Shown here: piece by piece, positions 39,411 to 47,054 of the stretch
Position numbering within the stretch: the stretch's first letter is position 1
Layout of the letters: every line of letters begins with the position of its first letter
Translations under genes and position numbers: made by a program
The notes under the pieces: generated by a model
Told to the model about the DNA's origin: nothing
Databases searched by the model: none
What the model saw: the letters and a program-made list of their open reading frames with translations, nothing else
Assembly (NCBI GenBank): GCA_022824005.1
Contig: JAJEBG010000008.1
Coordinates: 1-50,051 of the forward strand
Length of the DNA stretch: 50,051 nt
Direction of reading: 5' to 3'
Source of the DNA: Paracoccaceae bacterium
GTDB taxonomy: Bacteria > Pseudomonadota > Alphaproteobacteria > Rhodobacterales > Rhodobacteraceae

Positions 39411-40787
39411 TCAACGGGCGATGATTTCAGGTCCCATCACCCAAGTGGGAAGAAAAGTGGACAAGATCGGTATGTAGGTGACGATGAGCAAAAACAATAC
39501 CAAGACTCCCAAAAACGGCAAGGCGGCGCGCACCACTTGCATCATCGGCATATGCGCAATGGCTGAGGTCACGAACAGATTGAGTCCGACGGGTGGCGTG
39601 ATCATGCCAATCTCCATATTGACCACCATGATGATGCCCAAATGAATAGGATCGATGCCCAATTCGATAGCGATAGGAAAAACCAAGGGCGCGACGATCA
39701 CCAACAATCCCGAAGGCTCCATGAATTGCCCGCCAATGAGAAGAATAATATTGACCGCGATGAGAAACGCTACCGGACCCAAACCGGCCTCAAGGATCGT
39801 CGCCGCGATTTGCTGCGGAATCTGCTCGTCTGTCAGAACATGTTTCAAGATCAAGGCGTTGGCAATCACAAATAATAGAGTCGTGGTCAGACGCCCGGCT
39901 TCAAGCAAGGTGCGGCGAGTGTCAGGATGAAACAATGCCGTTATCAATATGTGTGGCCGCTCAACAAAACGATGTCCTTCGACGGCTAGCGGTCCCATAT
40001 CTCGATGGACAAAAGTGGCGACAAAAAAAGCATAAACCGCCGCCACAGCCGCCGCCTCGGTCGGCGTGAAGACGCCGCCGTAAATCCCGCCCAGAATAAT
40101 AACAATTAGGGCCAGGCCCCAAAAAGCTTGCCGAGCTGAAGTGAAGACTTCTCTCCAACCTTGCCACTCACCTTTGGGTAAATCACGCCATTTGGCCACG
40201 AGATAAATGGTAAGCATGAGCATCAAGCCAGCAAGCAATCCGGGAATCACGCCAGCGAGGAACATGCGTCCCACGGACACATCAACCGAAGCGGCATAGA
40301 CGACCATGACAATGGAGGGTGGAATCAGAATTCCGAGCGTACCGGCGTTACAGATGACACCGGCCGCGAACTCGCGTGAGTATCCAGCTTTCTGCATGCC
40401 AGCAATGACAATGGAGCCAATGGCAACGACGGTCGCGGGAGATGAACCTGATAGGGCGGCGAACATCATGCAGGCAAAGACACCGGCAATCGCCAATCCA
40501 CCGGGAAAATGCCCCACACAGCTAATCGAAAAACGGATTATCCGCTGCGCCACACTTCCGGTCGTCATAAAACAGGAAGCCAAGACAAAAAAGGGGATCG
40601 CGAGAAGGGTAAAATGCCCTTCAAAGGCGGAAAATAGAGTGAGTGCGACCGAAGCCAATGAACTTTCGGAAAACCACAGAAGAAAAAGGATCGACGACAT
40701 TCCCAGTGTCACGGCAATCGGGACACCTATGATAAGGAGACCGATGACCATCGCAAAAAGCAGAACGGCTTCCATCGTTCTGCTCAC
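39411..40787 (-). CDS. dctM: TRAP C4-dicarboxylate transporter large permease
   Basis: DctM forms the main transmembrane path of the TRAP transporter. The 458-residue protein is hydrophobic throughout with about 12 membrane segments, and has the family motif GSSPATVVAIGSIVIAGMQK and EIGMITPPVGLNLFV. A hydrophilic insertion near residues 260-300 is common in C4-dicarboxylate DctM. The frame starts at GTG 40787, overlapping the dctQ stop in GTGA; an ATG at 40775 is a possible alternative. Confidence 0.94.
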   Translation of the reverse strand: MSRTMEAVLLFAMVIGLLIIGVPIAVTLGMSSILFLLWFSESSLASVALTLFSAFEGHFTLLAIPFFVLASCFMTTGSVAQRIIRFSISCVGHFPGGLAIAGVFACMMFAALSGSSPATVVAIGSIVIAGMQKAGYSREFAAGVICNAGTLGILIPPSIVMVVYAASVDVSVGRMFLAGVIPGLLAGLMLMLTIYLVAKWRDLPKGEWQGWREVFTSARQAFWGLALIVIILGGIYGGVFTPTEAAAVAAVYAFFVATFVHRDMGPLAVEGHRFVERPHILITALFHPDTRRTLLEAGRLTTTLLFVIANALILKHVLTDEQIPQQIAATILEAGLGPVAFLIAVNIILLIGGQFMEPSGLLVIVAPLVFPIAIELGIDPIHLGIIMVVNMEIGMITPPVGLNLFVTSAIAHMPMMQVVRAALPFLGVLVLFLLIVTYIPILSTFLPTWVMGPEIIAR

Positions 40788-41425
40788 TTCTTCATGGTAT
40801 TGACGGACTCTTGTGTGTCATGACCCGCGACAATGCGGTCTATCTTGCCATTCCACAAAGCCCAACCGGCCTCTGCGAAACGGAACATCAGGAGTGCCAT
40901 CGACACGGGCAAAACAGCGTAGGGCAAGAGACGTGGAATTTTCTCATAAGCCTCGCCATTGTTAAAAATATTGGCGATCCAAGCCAGTGCCGTCGGCATC
41001 GGAATGTCGTCGACTTCATACCAACCTTTACCGCGAAATTCACTCTCGAAGCCGAGCGGAAACCAGCGGCCTTCAGTGGCTGGCAGATTGGCGAAATTGG
41101 CCCAGTAATCCCAAGAACCTTTCAGCATCAGGAAACTGAAGCCGAGGCAGATGGCGACCGACAACAATCCCAACCATCGCCTTAATCGAGGCGGCAGAAC
41201 ATTAATCAGCATATCGACACCGAGATGGGCATTCTTCTTCACTTCGTAAGAGGCCCCTAACAAAACCATCCAAGCAAAGAGAAAAACCGCCATCTCGACA
41301 GACCAAAGGATATTGGACCCAAAGCCATAACGGGCCACAACATTGGCAAACGTGAGAGCCGTCATCAATCCAAAGAGAAAGGCGATGAGCGTCTCCTCAA
41401 TTTGATTAAAGACGGTCGCTTTCAA
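40784..41425 (-). CDS. dctQ: TRAP transporter small permease
   Basis: DctQ is the four-helix small membrane subunit linking DctP and DctM. The signature ANVVARYGFGSNILWSVEMA is followed by LGASYEVKKNAHLGVDMLIN and RRWLGLLSVAICLGFSFLML. A loop of about 60 residues precedes the last helix, as in C4-dicarboxylate systems. The frame has no ATG at its start. TTG at 41425 follows AAGGGAGG closely and is preferred; TTG at 41449 would add eight residues. Confidence 0.88.
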   Translation of the reverse strand: MKATVFNQIEETLIAFLFGLMTALTFANVVARYGFGSNILWSVEMAVFLFAWMVLLGASYEVKKNAHLGVDMLINVLPPRLRRWLGLLSVAICLGFSFLMLKGSWDYWANFANLPATEGRWFPLGFESEFRGKGWYEVDDIPMPTALAWIANIFNNGEAYEKIPRLLPYAVLPVSMALLMFRFAEAGWALWNGKIDRIVAGHDTQESVNTMKK

Positions 41426-41538
41426 GAATCCTCCCTTGCTAGGTGCCAAAAGAAACCATTATCGAATGTGAGCCGTTTCCCTCTGATTAGGTCCCGACAG
41501 CAAGCGGGCTTGGTCGCCCCCCTTGTCATCAGCGATGA

Positions 41539-42534
41539 TTACTGGCTGAACGCTTGCGCCGCGGCGATATTCTCGTCACCCACATCGCCACGAAATTGAT
41601 CCCAGACGGGCTTCATCGCGTCGACCCAAGCTTGGCGCTGCTCTGGGGTCAATTCGCGAATGACACCACCGGCCTCAATGATAGATTGTCGTGCTGCTTG
41701 GTTGACAGCAAAGGCTTCACTATTTCGTATTTCGGTCACATCCGCCAAAATTGTGAGGAATTGTTGACGAAATTCCTCATCCAGACTGTCTAACCAATCA
41801 ACCGACGCCACCACGAGGTAATCAATGATTCCGTGATTGGTCTCGGTTATTCCGTCTTGAACCTCAAAGAATTTACGACCGTAAATATTTGACCATGTGT
41901 TCTCTTGACCATTCACCACACCCTGCTGCAATGCGCCATAGACCTCGGCGAAGGCCATTTTCTGGGGCGAGCCGCCAATCGCTTCCATCTGCGCGACCAG
42001 CACATCCGATTGCTGGACACGGAATTTGACCCCTTCAGCGTCACTCGGCAAGAGGAGCGGTCGGTCGGCCGACATCTGTTTCAGACCATTATGCCAAAAT
42101 TCTAAGCCTTGGATGCCACGACTTTGCATACTGTCTTTCATCTTTTGACCGGTCGGTGAGGCTTGGAACCCATCAACCGCTTCGATATTCTTGAACATGA
42201 AAGGCAAATCAAACAGTCGGAATTGTTTGGTAAATTTTTCGAATTTTGACAACGAGGGGGCGGCGAGTTGAACATCCCCCGTCAACAGCGCCTCAAGGGC
42301 TTTGTCGTCGTCATAGAGGGATGAGTTCGGAAACACCTCCATACAAGCCTTTCCATCCATTTCGGTGTTGACCCTCTCCGCTAGCAATGTCGCGGCAATA
42401 CCTTTTGGATGGCGGTCGGCATTGGTCACATGGCTGAATTTAATCACCATCTCACCGGCATCGCAGGCCGCATGGCTCGCCGTCGCGCTCAGTGAACACG
42501 CAAAAGCCAAGCCTATGATCGTTATCGTTTTCAT
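41539..42534 (-). CDS. dctP: TRAP C4-dicarboxylate substrate-binding protein
   Basis: DctP is the periplasmic receptor. The 331-residue precursor has a signal peptide, cleaved near residue 22-23 (TASHA-A). The receptor signatures are KFSHVTNADRHPKG, VKFRVQQSDVLVAQMEAIGG (the Arg binds the substrate carboxylate) and EVYGALQQGVVNGQENTWSN, which closely match the dicarboxylate subgroup. GGAGAA precedes the ATG. The 113-bp gap to dctQ contains a short CCCG/CGGG hairpin (41493-41508), possibly damping downstream expression. Confidence 0.93.
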   Translation of the reverse strand: MKTITIIGLAFACSLSATASHAACDAGEMVIKFSHVTNADRHPKGIAATLLAERVNTEMDGKACMEVFPNSSLYDDDKALEALLTGDVQLAAPSLSKFEKFTKQFRLFDLPFMFKNIEAVDGFQASPTGQKMKDSMQSRGIQGLEFWHNGLKQMSADRPLLLPSDAEGVKFRVQQSDVLVAQMEAIGGSPQKMAFAEVYGALQQGVVNGQENTWSNIYGRKFFEVQDGITETNHGIIDYLVVASVDWLDSLDEEFRQQFLTILADVTEIRNSEAFAVNQAARQSIIEAGGVIRELTPEQRQAWVDAMKPVWDQFRGDVGDENIAAAQAFSQ

Positions 42535-42717
42535 TGTCAGTTCTCCATTTCACTTTGCATCATTGTAACGAAAGTATTTGCATACATTTTTCTACTCTTA
42601 GAATGGGATACGAGGCCTCACTCTATAAATGAGTCCTTAGGATTTGCCTATCAACGGACGATTGAAAGTTCATTCTTCAACGCGACGGTGTCGTGAATCA
42701 AAAGCACTCGATTGCCC

Positions 42718-45105
42718 TTAACTGGCAAGAAAGACTCGGATGTCCCGACCGGCGGTCAAGCCCTGCACTTTACGCACGATCGAGTCAGTATCAATTCCGT
42801 GATGGCGATAGAGGTCATCAACACTGCCCGTTTGACCAAAGTGCTCAACGCCAAGTGGGATCGTTCGGTGGCCTTGAACAGCGCCAAGCCAAGCCAAAGT
42901 CGCCGGGTGACCATCAATCACGGTGATCAATTGGCAATAGGATGGCAAATCACGCAACAAAGTTTCGATATGACCACGGGCCTGTGTCACGCCTTTGGAG
43001 CGGGCGCGCTGAGCCGCCGTCCAGCCAGCGTTGAGTCGGTCGGCGGAGGTCACGGCCATAACTCCCACATCTCTTCGCCCTTGAGCGACAATGCTCGCGG
43101 CACGAATGACTTGAGGTGCCACGGCGCCTTGATAAGCGATAACCAATTCACAATTGGGCCCTGGCGGGCGCAACCAATAAGCCCCATCAATGACCCCTTG
43201 ACGGAAGGCCTCCTGATCACTTCGAGGTCCGGGTTGTTCAATGGGATTGGTTGATAGACGCAGGTAAACACTTCCTCCGGTTTCATCTCGCAACCATGTG
43301 CGCTCGTCGCGCATCTCCCCCTCACCGTCACGCTGCATATAATCAAAGGACCATTCCATAATCAGGGCCAATTCATCGGCAAAAGCCGGCTCAAAGGCCG
43401 CCAATCCATCTTGACTCATCCCAATCAAGGGGGTGCCAACCGATTGGTGTGCGCCTCCTTCGGGCGCTAGGGTCACGCCTGATGGGGTACCGACAATCAT
43501 AAAACGAGCCTCTTGATAACAAGCGTAGTTCAGTGCATCTAATCCGCGACAAACGAACGGGTCGTAGACGGTACCAATGGGCAAGAGTCGTTTGCCAAAT
43601 AACGAATGCGACAGGCCGAGGACCGAGAGAAGAAGAAACAGATTCATCTCAGCGATGCCCAACTCAATATGTTGACCCTTCGGTGCGAACACCCATTTGG
43701 CCGTCGAGGGAATTCGATGTTCAATAAAGGCATCATCCTGTTCGACGCGCGAGAAGAGTTTGCGCCGGTTCACCCAAGAGCCGAGACTCGTGGTGCCTGT
43801 GACATCAGGGGATGTCGTGATCATTCGTTCGGCGAGTTGGCTATCCCCCTTCGCCAAAGAATCAAGAATTCTGCCGAAGGCCGCTTGACTCGAAATTTTT
43901 CTTCCGAAATCAGTCGAGATGGCCGGAACCGATATTTTATCATCACGGAATCGACGCGGGCCCAACTTAAAAAATGGGACATTGGCCAGAAAGCGTGAAA
44001 ATTCTTCGACATTGCTCACGGCCGCGAACCGCTCCCACTCCTCGCCCTTCTTAACCCCCATATGTGCCTGCCATTCGGCGAATTGCGACTTGTTCATGAG
44101 GCCGCCATGATTGTCCTTGTGACCAGCAATAGGCGTGCCCCAACCCTTGATGGTGTAGGCAAGAAAACAAGTCGGGCGATCGTGATCGACGGCCGCGAAG
44201 GCCTCGGCCAAGGTCTCCACACAATTCCCTCCTAGATTTTCCATCAAGTCGGCGAGTTCGAGATCATTACGGCGATCAATGAGAGCCGAGACATGCCCCT
44301 GATCTCCCAAATCATCCATCAGGCGACGTCGCCATACCTCACCCCCCATAAAGGTGAGCGCAGAATATTCCTGATTGGTGCAATTGTTAATCCAGTCGCG
44401 TAACTGATCTCCCCCCGGCTCCTCGAAAGCGGCGCGCTGTCGGACACCATACTTGACCCGCACGACATCCCAACCAAAGGCATCAAACACCTTTTCAATC
44501 CGCTCAAACAAGCCTTCTCGGACAATGCCATCAAGGGATTGACGGTTGTAATCGATCACCCACCATGTGTGGCGAAGATCATTCTTCCATCCTTCTTGCA
44601 GCGCTTCATAAACGTTGCCTTCATCCAACTCAGCATCACCAACCAACGCCACCATCCGACCGAGACGGATTTCATCACCCCAATTCTTCGCAGCGATGTA
44701 ATCTTGGACAAGCGAGGCAAATGACGTCATGGCCACACCCAATCCGACCGAGCCGGTCGAAAAATCAACATCGTCGACATCCTTGGTGCGTGAGGGATAA
44801 CTTTGCGCGCCTTCAAATCCCCGAAAATTCTTCATCTTTTGTAGGGGCATATTGCCCATCAAGTATTGTGCCGCATGGAAAACGGGCGAAGCGTGAGGTT
44901 TGACGGCGACTCGGTCTTCAGGCCGCAATGCCGAAAAATAGAGGGCCGCCATGATTGAGACCATTGAGGCGGAACTCGCTTGGTGACCGCCGACTTTGAT
45001 TTGATCGCTGTTAGGACGGATATGGTTGGCGTAATGGATCATCCAATGCGACAGCCACAACAAACGTTGTTCGACCGTCCTGAGATGGTTCAAATCAGTA
45101 GTCAT
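42718..45105 (-). CDS. AceE/transketolase-like ThDP-dependent enzyme (2-oxoacid dehydrogenase E1-like)
   Basis: The 795-residue protein has the homodimeric E1/transketolase layout. The Pyr-end start is IKVGGHQASSASMVSIMAAL, followed by FSTGSVGLGVAMTSFASLVQ and the ThDP-Mg motif GDAELDEGNVYEAL (156-169) with VIDYNRQSLDG. A mid domain contains FTYD-like substitutions and a transketolase C domain. It is shorter than AceE (about 880 residues) and no lipoyl E2 or E3 gene is adjacent. It could be a pyruvate dehydrogenase E1 or a transketolase-like enzyme of another specificity. Two 17-bp tandem repeats lie just upstream. Confidence 0.8.
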   Translation of the reverse strand: MTTDLNHLRTVEQRLLWLSHWMIHYANHIRPNSDQIKVGGHQASSASMVSIMAALYFSALRPEDRVAVKPHASPVFHAAQYLMGNMPLQKMKNFRGFEGAQSYPSRTKDVDDVDFSTGSVGLGVAMTSFASLVQDYIAAKNWGDEIRLGRMVALVGDAELDEGNVYEALQEGWKNDLRHTWWVIDYNRQSLDGIVREGLFERIEKVFDAFGWDVVRVKYGVRQRAAFEEPGGDQLRDWINNCTNQEYSALTFMGGEVWRRRLMDDLGDQGHVSALIDRRNDLELADLMENLGGNCVETLAEAFAAVDHDRPTCFLAYTIKGWGTPIAGHKDNHGGLMNKSQFAEWQAHMGVKKGEEWERFAAVSNVEEFSRFLANVPFFKLGPRRFRDDKISVPAISTDFGRKISSQAAFGRILDSLAKGDSQLAERMITTSPDVTGTTSLGSWVNRRKLFSRVEQDDAFIEHRIPSTAKWVFAPKGQHIELGIAEMNLFLLLSVLGLSHSLFGKRLLPIGTVYDPFVCRGLDALNYACYQEARFMIVGTPSGVTLAPEGGAHQSVGTPLIGMSQDGLAAFEPAFADELALIMEWSFDYMQRDGEGEMRDERTWLRDETGGSVYLRLSTNPIEQPGPRSDQEAFRQGVIDGAYWLRPPGPNCELVIAYQGAVAPQVIRAASIVAQGRRDVGVMAVTSADRLNAGWTAAQRARSKGVTQARGHIETLLRDLPSYCQLITVIDGHPATLAWLGAVQGHRTIPLGVEHFGQTGSVDDLYRHHGIDTDSIVRKVQGLTAGRDIRVFLAS

Positions 45106-45455
45106 TCAATCTTCACTCATTTTTCGGCCATCATAAATCATGTCATTGCATAAATCATGTCATTGATTCCGACAATGAGATCTGAACACAGGTTCAACAG
45201 TTAGAATTGGGCAACTAAACGGAACTTCCAGACGATCATCCGCCCCTTTTCTTGTCCAACACGCTGAAACGCAACGGCTTACCGCCACCGGCGGTGCAGA
45301 TTTGCCAAGAATTATACTTACATATTAAAGCTCTGTACATAAACGTATAGAAGCATCATATGATACTTTCAAAGACAAGACAGAACTTACATAAGACAGA
45401 TGTCTATCCGGATCGACGTGATCCCCAACCAGTACGGGACCAAGGCCTATCAATC
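45106..45455. other. intergenic region with repeats, border of accessory segment B
   Basis: About 350 bp hold no supportable gene. The part next to the AceE-like gene contains the 17-bp tandem repeats. A short palindrome ACCGCC/GGCGGT sits near 45281-45295 with no T tract. From about 45300 the sequence becomes AT-rich and then runs into transposase remnant DNA. Confidence 0.4.
45132..45165. repeat. perfect 17-bp tandem repeat upstream of the AceE-like gene
   Basis: CATAAATCATGTCATTG occurs at 45132-45148 and again at 45149-45165 with no spacer. It ends 27 bp from the start codon of the minus-strand gene, where promoter or operator elements would lie. It may be a duplicated binding site or a slippage product. 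Confidence 0.7.
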
Positions 45456-45788
45456 TCACACGCTTGAGTCCGTGTCTTTCTCTCCTTCCGATTGGTTCCT
45501 GTCCCATTCCTGAATGGCCCGTATGCCGATGACGGCATGAGACAGGCACCTGACACCTTCCCAGAGCTTCTGCGTTCCGGGCAGCGGCTGGCGCTTCGAG
45601 GGATGGAAGCTGGCCAGTCCGCCGGTGAGCACGACGAAGCCCGTGATGGTCATGTCCGGCGGTGCCCGGGGAACCTTGAAGCCGTGATGGGCGGCGAGGG
45701 CGCAGAGTGTCGTGACGTCCTCCCGGGTGACCTGGCGTTCGGCCGGGTCGTCCAGCCTCTCGCGGGCCAGGAGGGAGAGGTCCCAAGA
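45456..45788 (-). pseudogene. C-terminal remnant of an IS4/Tn5-like transposase
   Basis: The minus frame reads DLSLLARERLDDPAERQVTR, then TLCALAAHHGFKVPRAPPDM, then TGGLASFHPSKRQPLPGTQK and LWEGVRCLSHAVIGIRAIQE. The pattern (two helices, then a short P/G-rich link, then L-W-x-G-x-R and a final W-D) resembles the C-terminal dimerisation part of IS4/Tn5-type transposases. A TAG closes the frame upstream at 45789-45791 and the DDE core is absent. Family assignment is tentative. Confidence 0.45.
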
Positions 45789-45896
45789 CTATTTTTTTGT
45801 CCGACCGGTGATCGGCGCTCGGTGATTTTTTTTGCTGGCTATTACGTTTTTTTCTGTGGCAACGCACTTTCCATGGTGATTCCTGTGCCCCCTGAT

Positions 45897-47010
45897 TCAT
45901 CCACCGACCTGAGCGCTGTCACGGTGCGGCCGACGGGCGGCGGCCGTGAGCACTGGCTCTAGGACCGTCTTGTGGAGGAGCATCACTACAACAGCCCTAC
46001 CTTTATCGAATATCGCATAGGCAGATAGGAAAGATGCTCGTAATTCTTCCGTATAGTGAGCCAAAATTTGCCCTTCGCCACAATCTAGCAATAACACATC
46101 TCGCATTACGAATTCCGGGCTTTCTTCATAGATCGCTCGATATAACCTATACCGGGCACTGACATACTCTTGCTTCAGTAGATTGAAATAGGCTGGAAAA
46201 CGTGGCGATTCGTCGATTCGGTAAGCGTGGCTTGGAAGGTGCAACGCGTCTGTTGCCGCGACGCTCTGCATGTATGCGTCGTTGAGCGGATTAAGAAATA
46301 GGCGCTCGCGCAGACACCAGCGGCGATAGGCCCGTTCGTCTTCATTATTTCCCAAAGACCATTGGTCACAATCGTAGCTTTCGTCATAACCATTTCGTCG
46401 AAGATCGTCAGCAATTCGATCGCGTTCATTCTGTAACTTGGAGGCAATTGAATCACGGTCATCACTTTCCCAGAACGACGTTTTGTCAAGTGCTGCATCG
46501 AATAGAGATCGCGCCGCCGCCGCCAACAGAGCTATGTTACCGTTGTCGAATACTTGGGTAGCGTAGAAGGCAAGTCCTTGAGCTTGACCAGCAAGCGCCT
46601 TGGCGAACAAGGAGTCGCAACTCAGTACTCGTAGGCGTTCTTCATTGGCCGCTACAGGACGACCAATCGCGTGGAGGCGATTGGCGAGGTTCGTGCGTAT
46701 CTGTCGCACCAGCACAGAGTTTGCGTTCGCAAAGTTTGGCTCGCCAATTACTCAGCGCAGCAGGAGAATGTTTGCGATTCCCTCCGTTTGGGTCCCAACT
46801 CCAAATGTATTCTGGATCATTCCCCTTGATAGCAATTATGGAACTAAAGGTATTGGAACGGTAATAGAGAAGTCGGACCCGATCAAGACTTTTCGCGGTG
46901 CGCTATCGGTCTTCACACACATCGCCAAGTCGGCACAGCGGGATCTCATCCCCATTATCGGAGGCCGCGTCAATCCGGTGCGCAAGATCGTCAAGGAATT
47001 GTAATGTCAT
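45897..47010 (-). pseudogene. decayed LA2681-like HEPN protein gene
   Basis: The longest frame (46715-45897, 272 codons) contains a TPR-like stretch (RQIRTNLANRLHAIGRPVAA) and FPAYFNLLKQEYVSARYRLY, then RDVLLLDC and FLSAYAIFDK. This is the pattern of the LA2681-type HEPN domain. An upstream frame starts at ATG 47010 (MTLQFLDDLAHRIDAASDNG), meets TAG at 46905-46903, then continues LDRVRLLYYRSNTFSSI and DPEYIWSWDPNGGN. A one-base shift between about 46715 and 46752 is needed to join the two. After FDK (46002) the C-terminus turns into unrelated sequence. It was probably a TPR-HEPN defence protein. Confidence 0.55.
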
Positions 47011-47054
47011 CAGCCATTCCGTTGAGCAGGGTGGTTTCATGGAAGCGCGTCGAG

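Noticed and set aside
45132-45165. Possible CRISPR repeat
   Set aside because: Only two copies with no spacer between them; a tandem duplication, not an array.
45325-45900. 191-codon minus frame in the transposase remnant area
   Set aside because: Its R/G/H/P-rich translation is a shifted reading of the transposase C-terminal remnant, which is recognisable in another frame.
46600-47004. Plus-strand frame ending in VNPVRKIVKEL
   Set aside because: It looked protein-like, but the minus strand of the same stretch gives a better account as the 5' part of the decayed HEPN gene.
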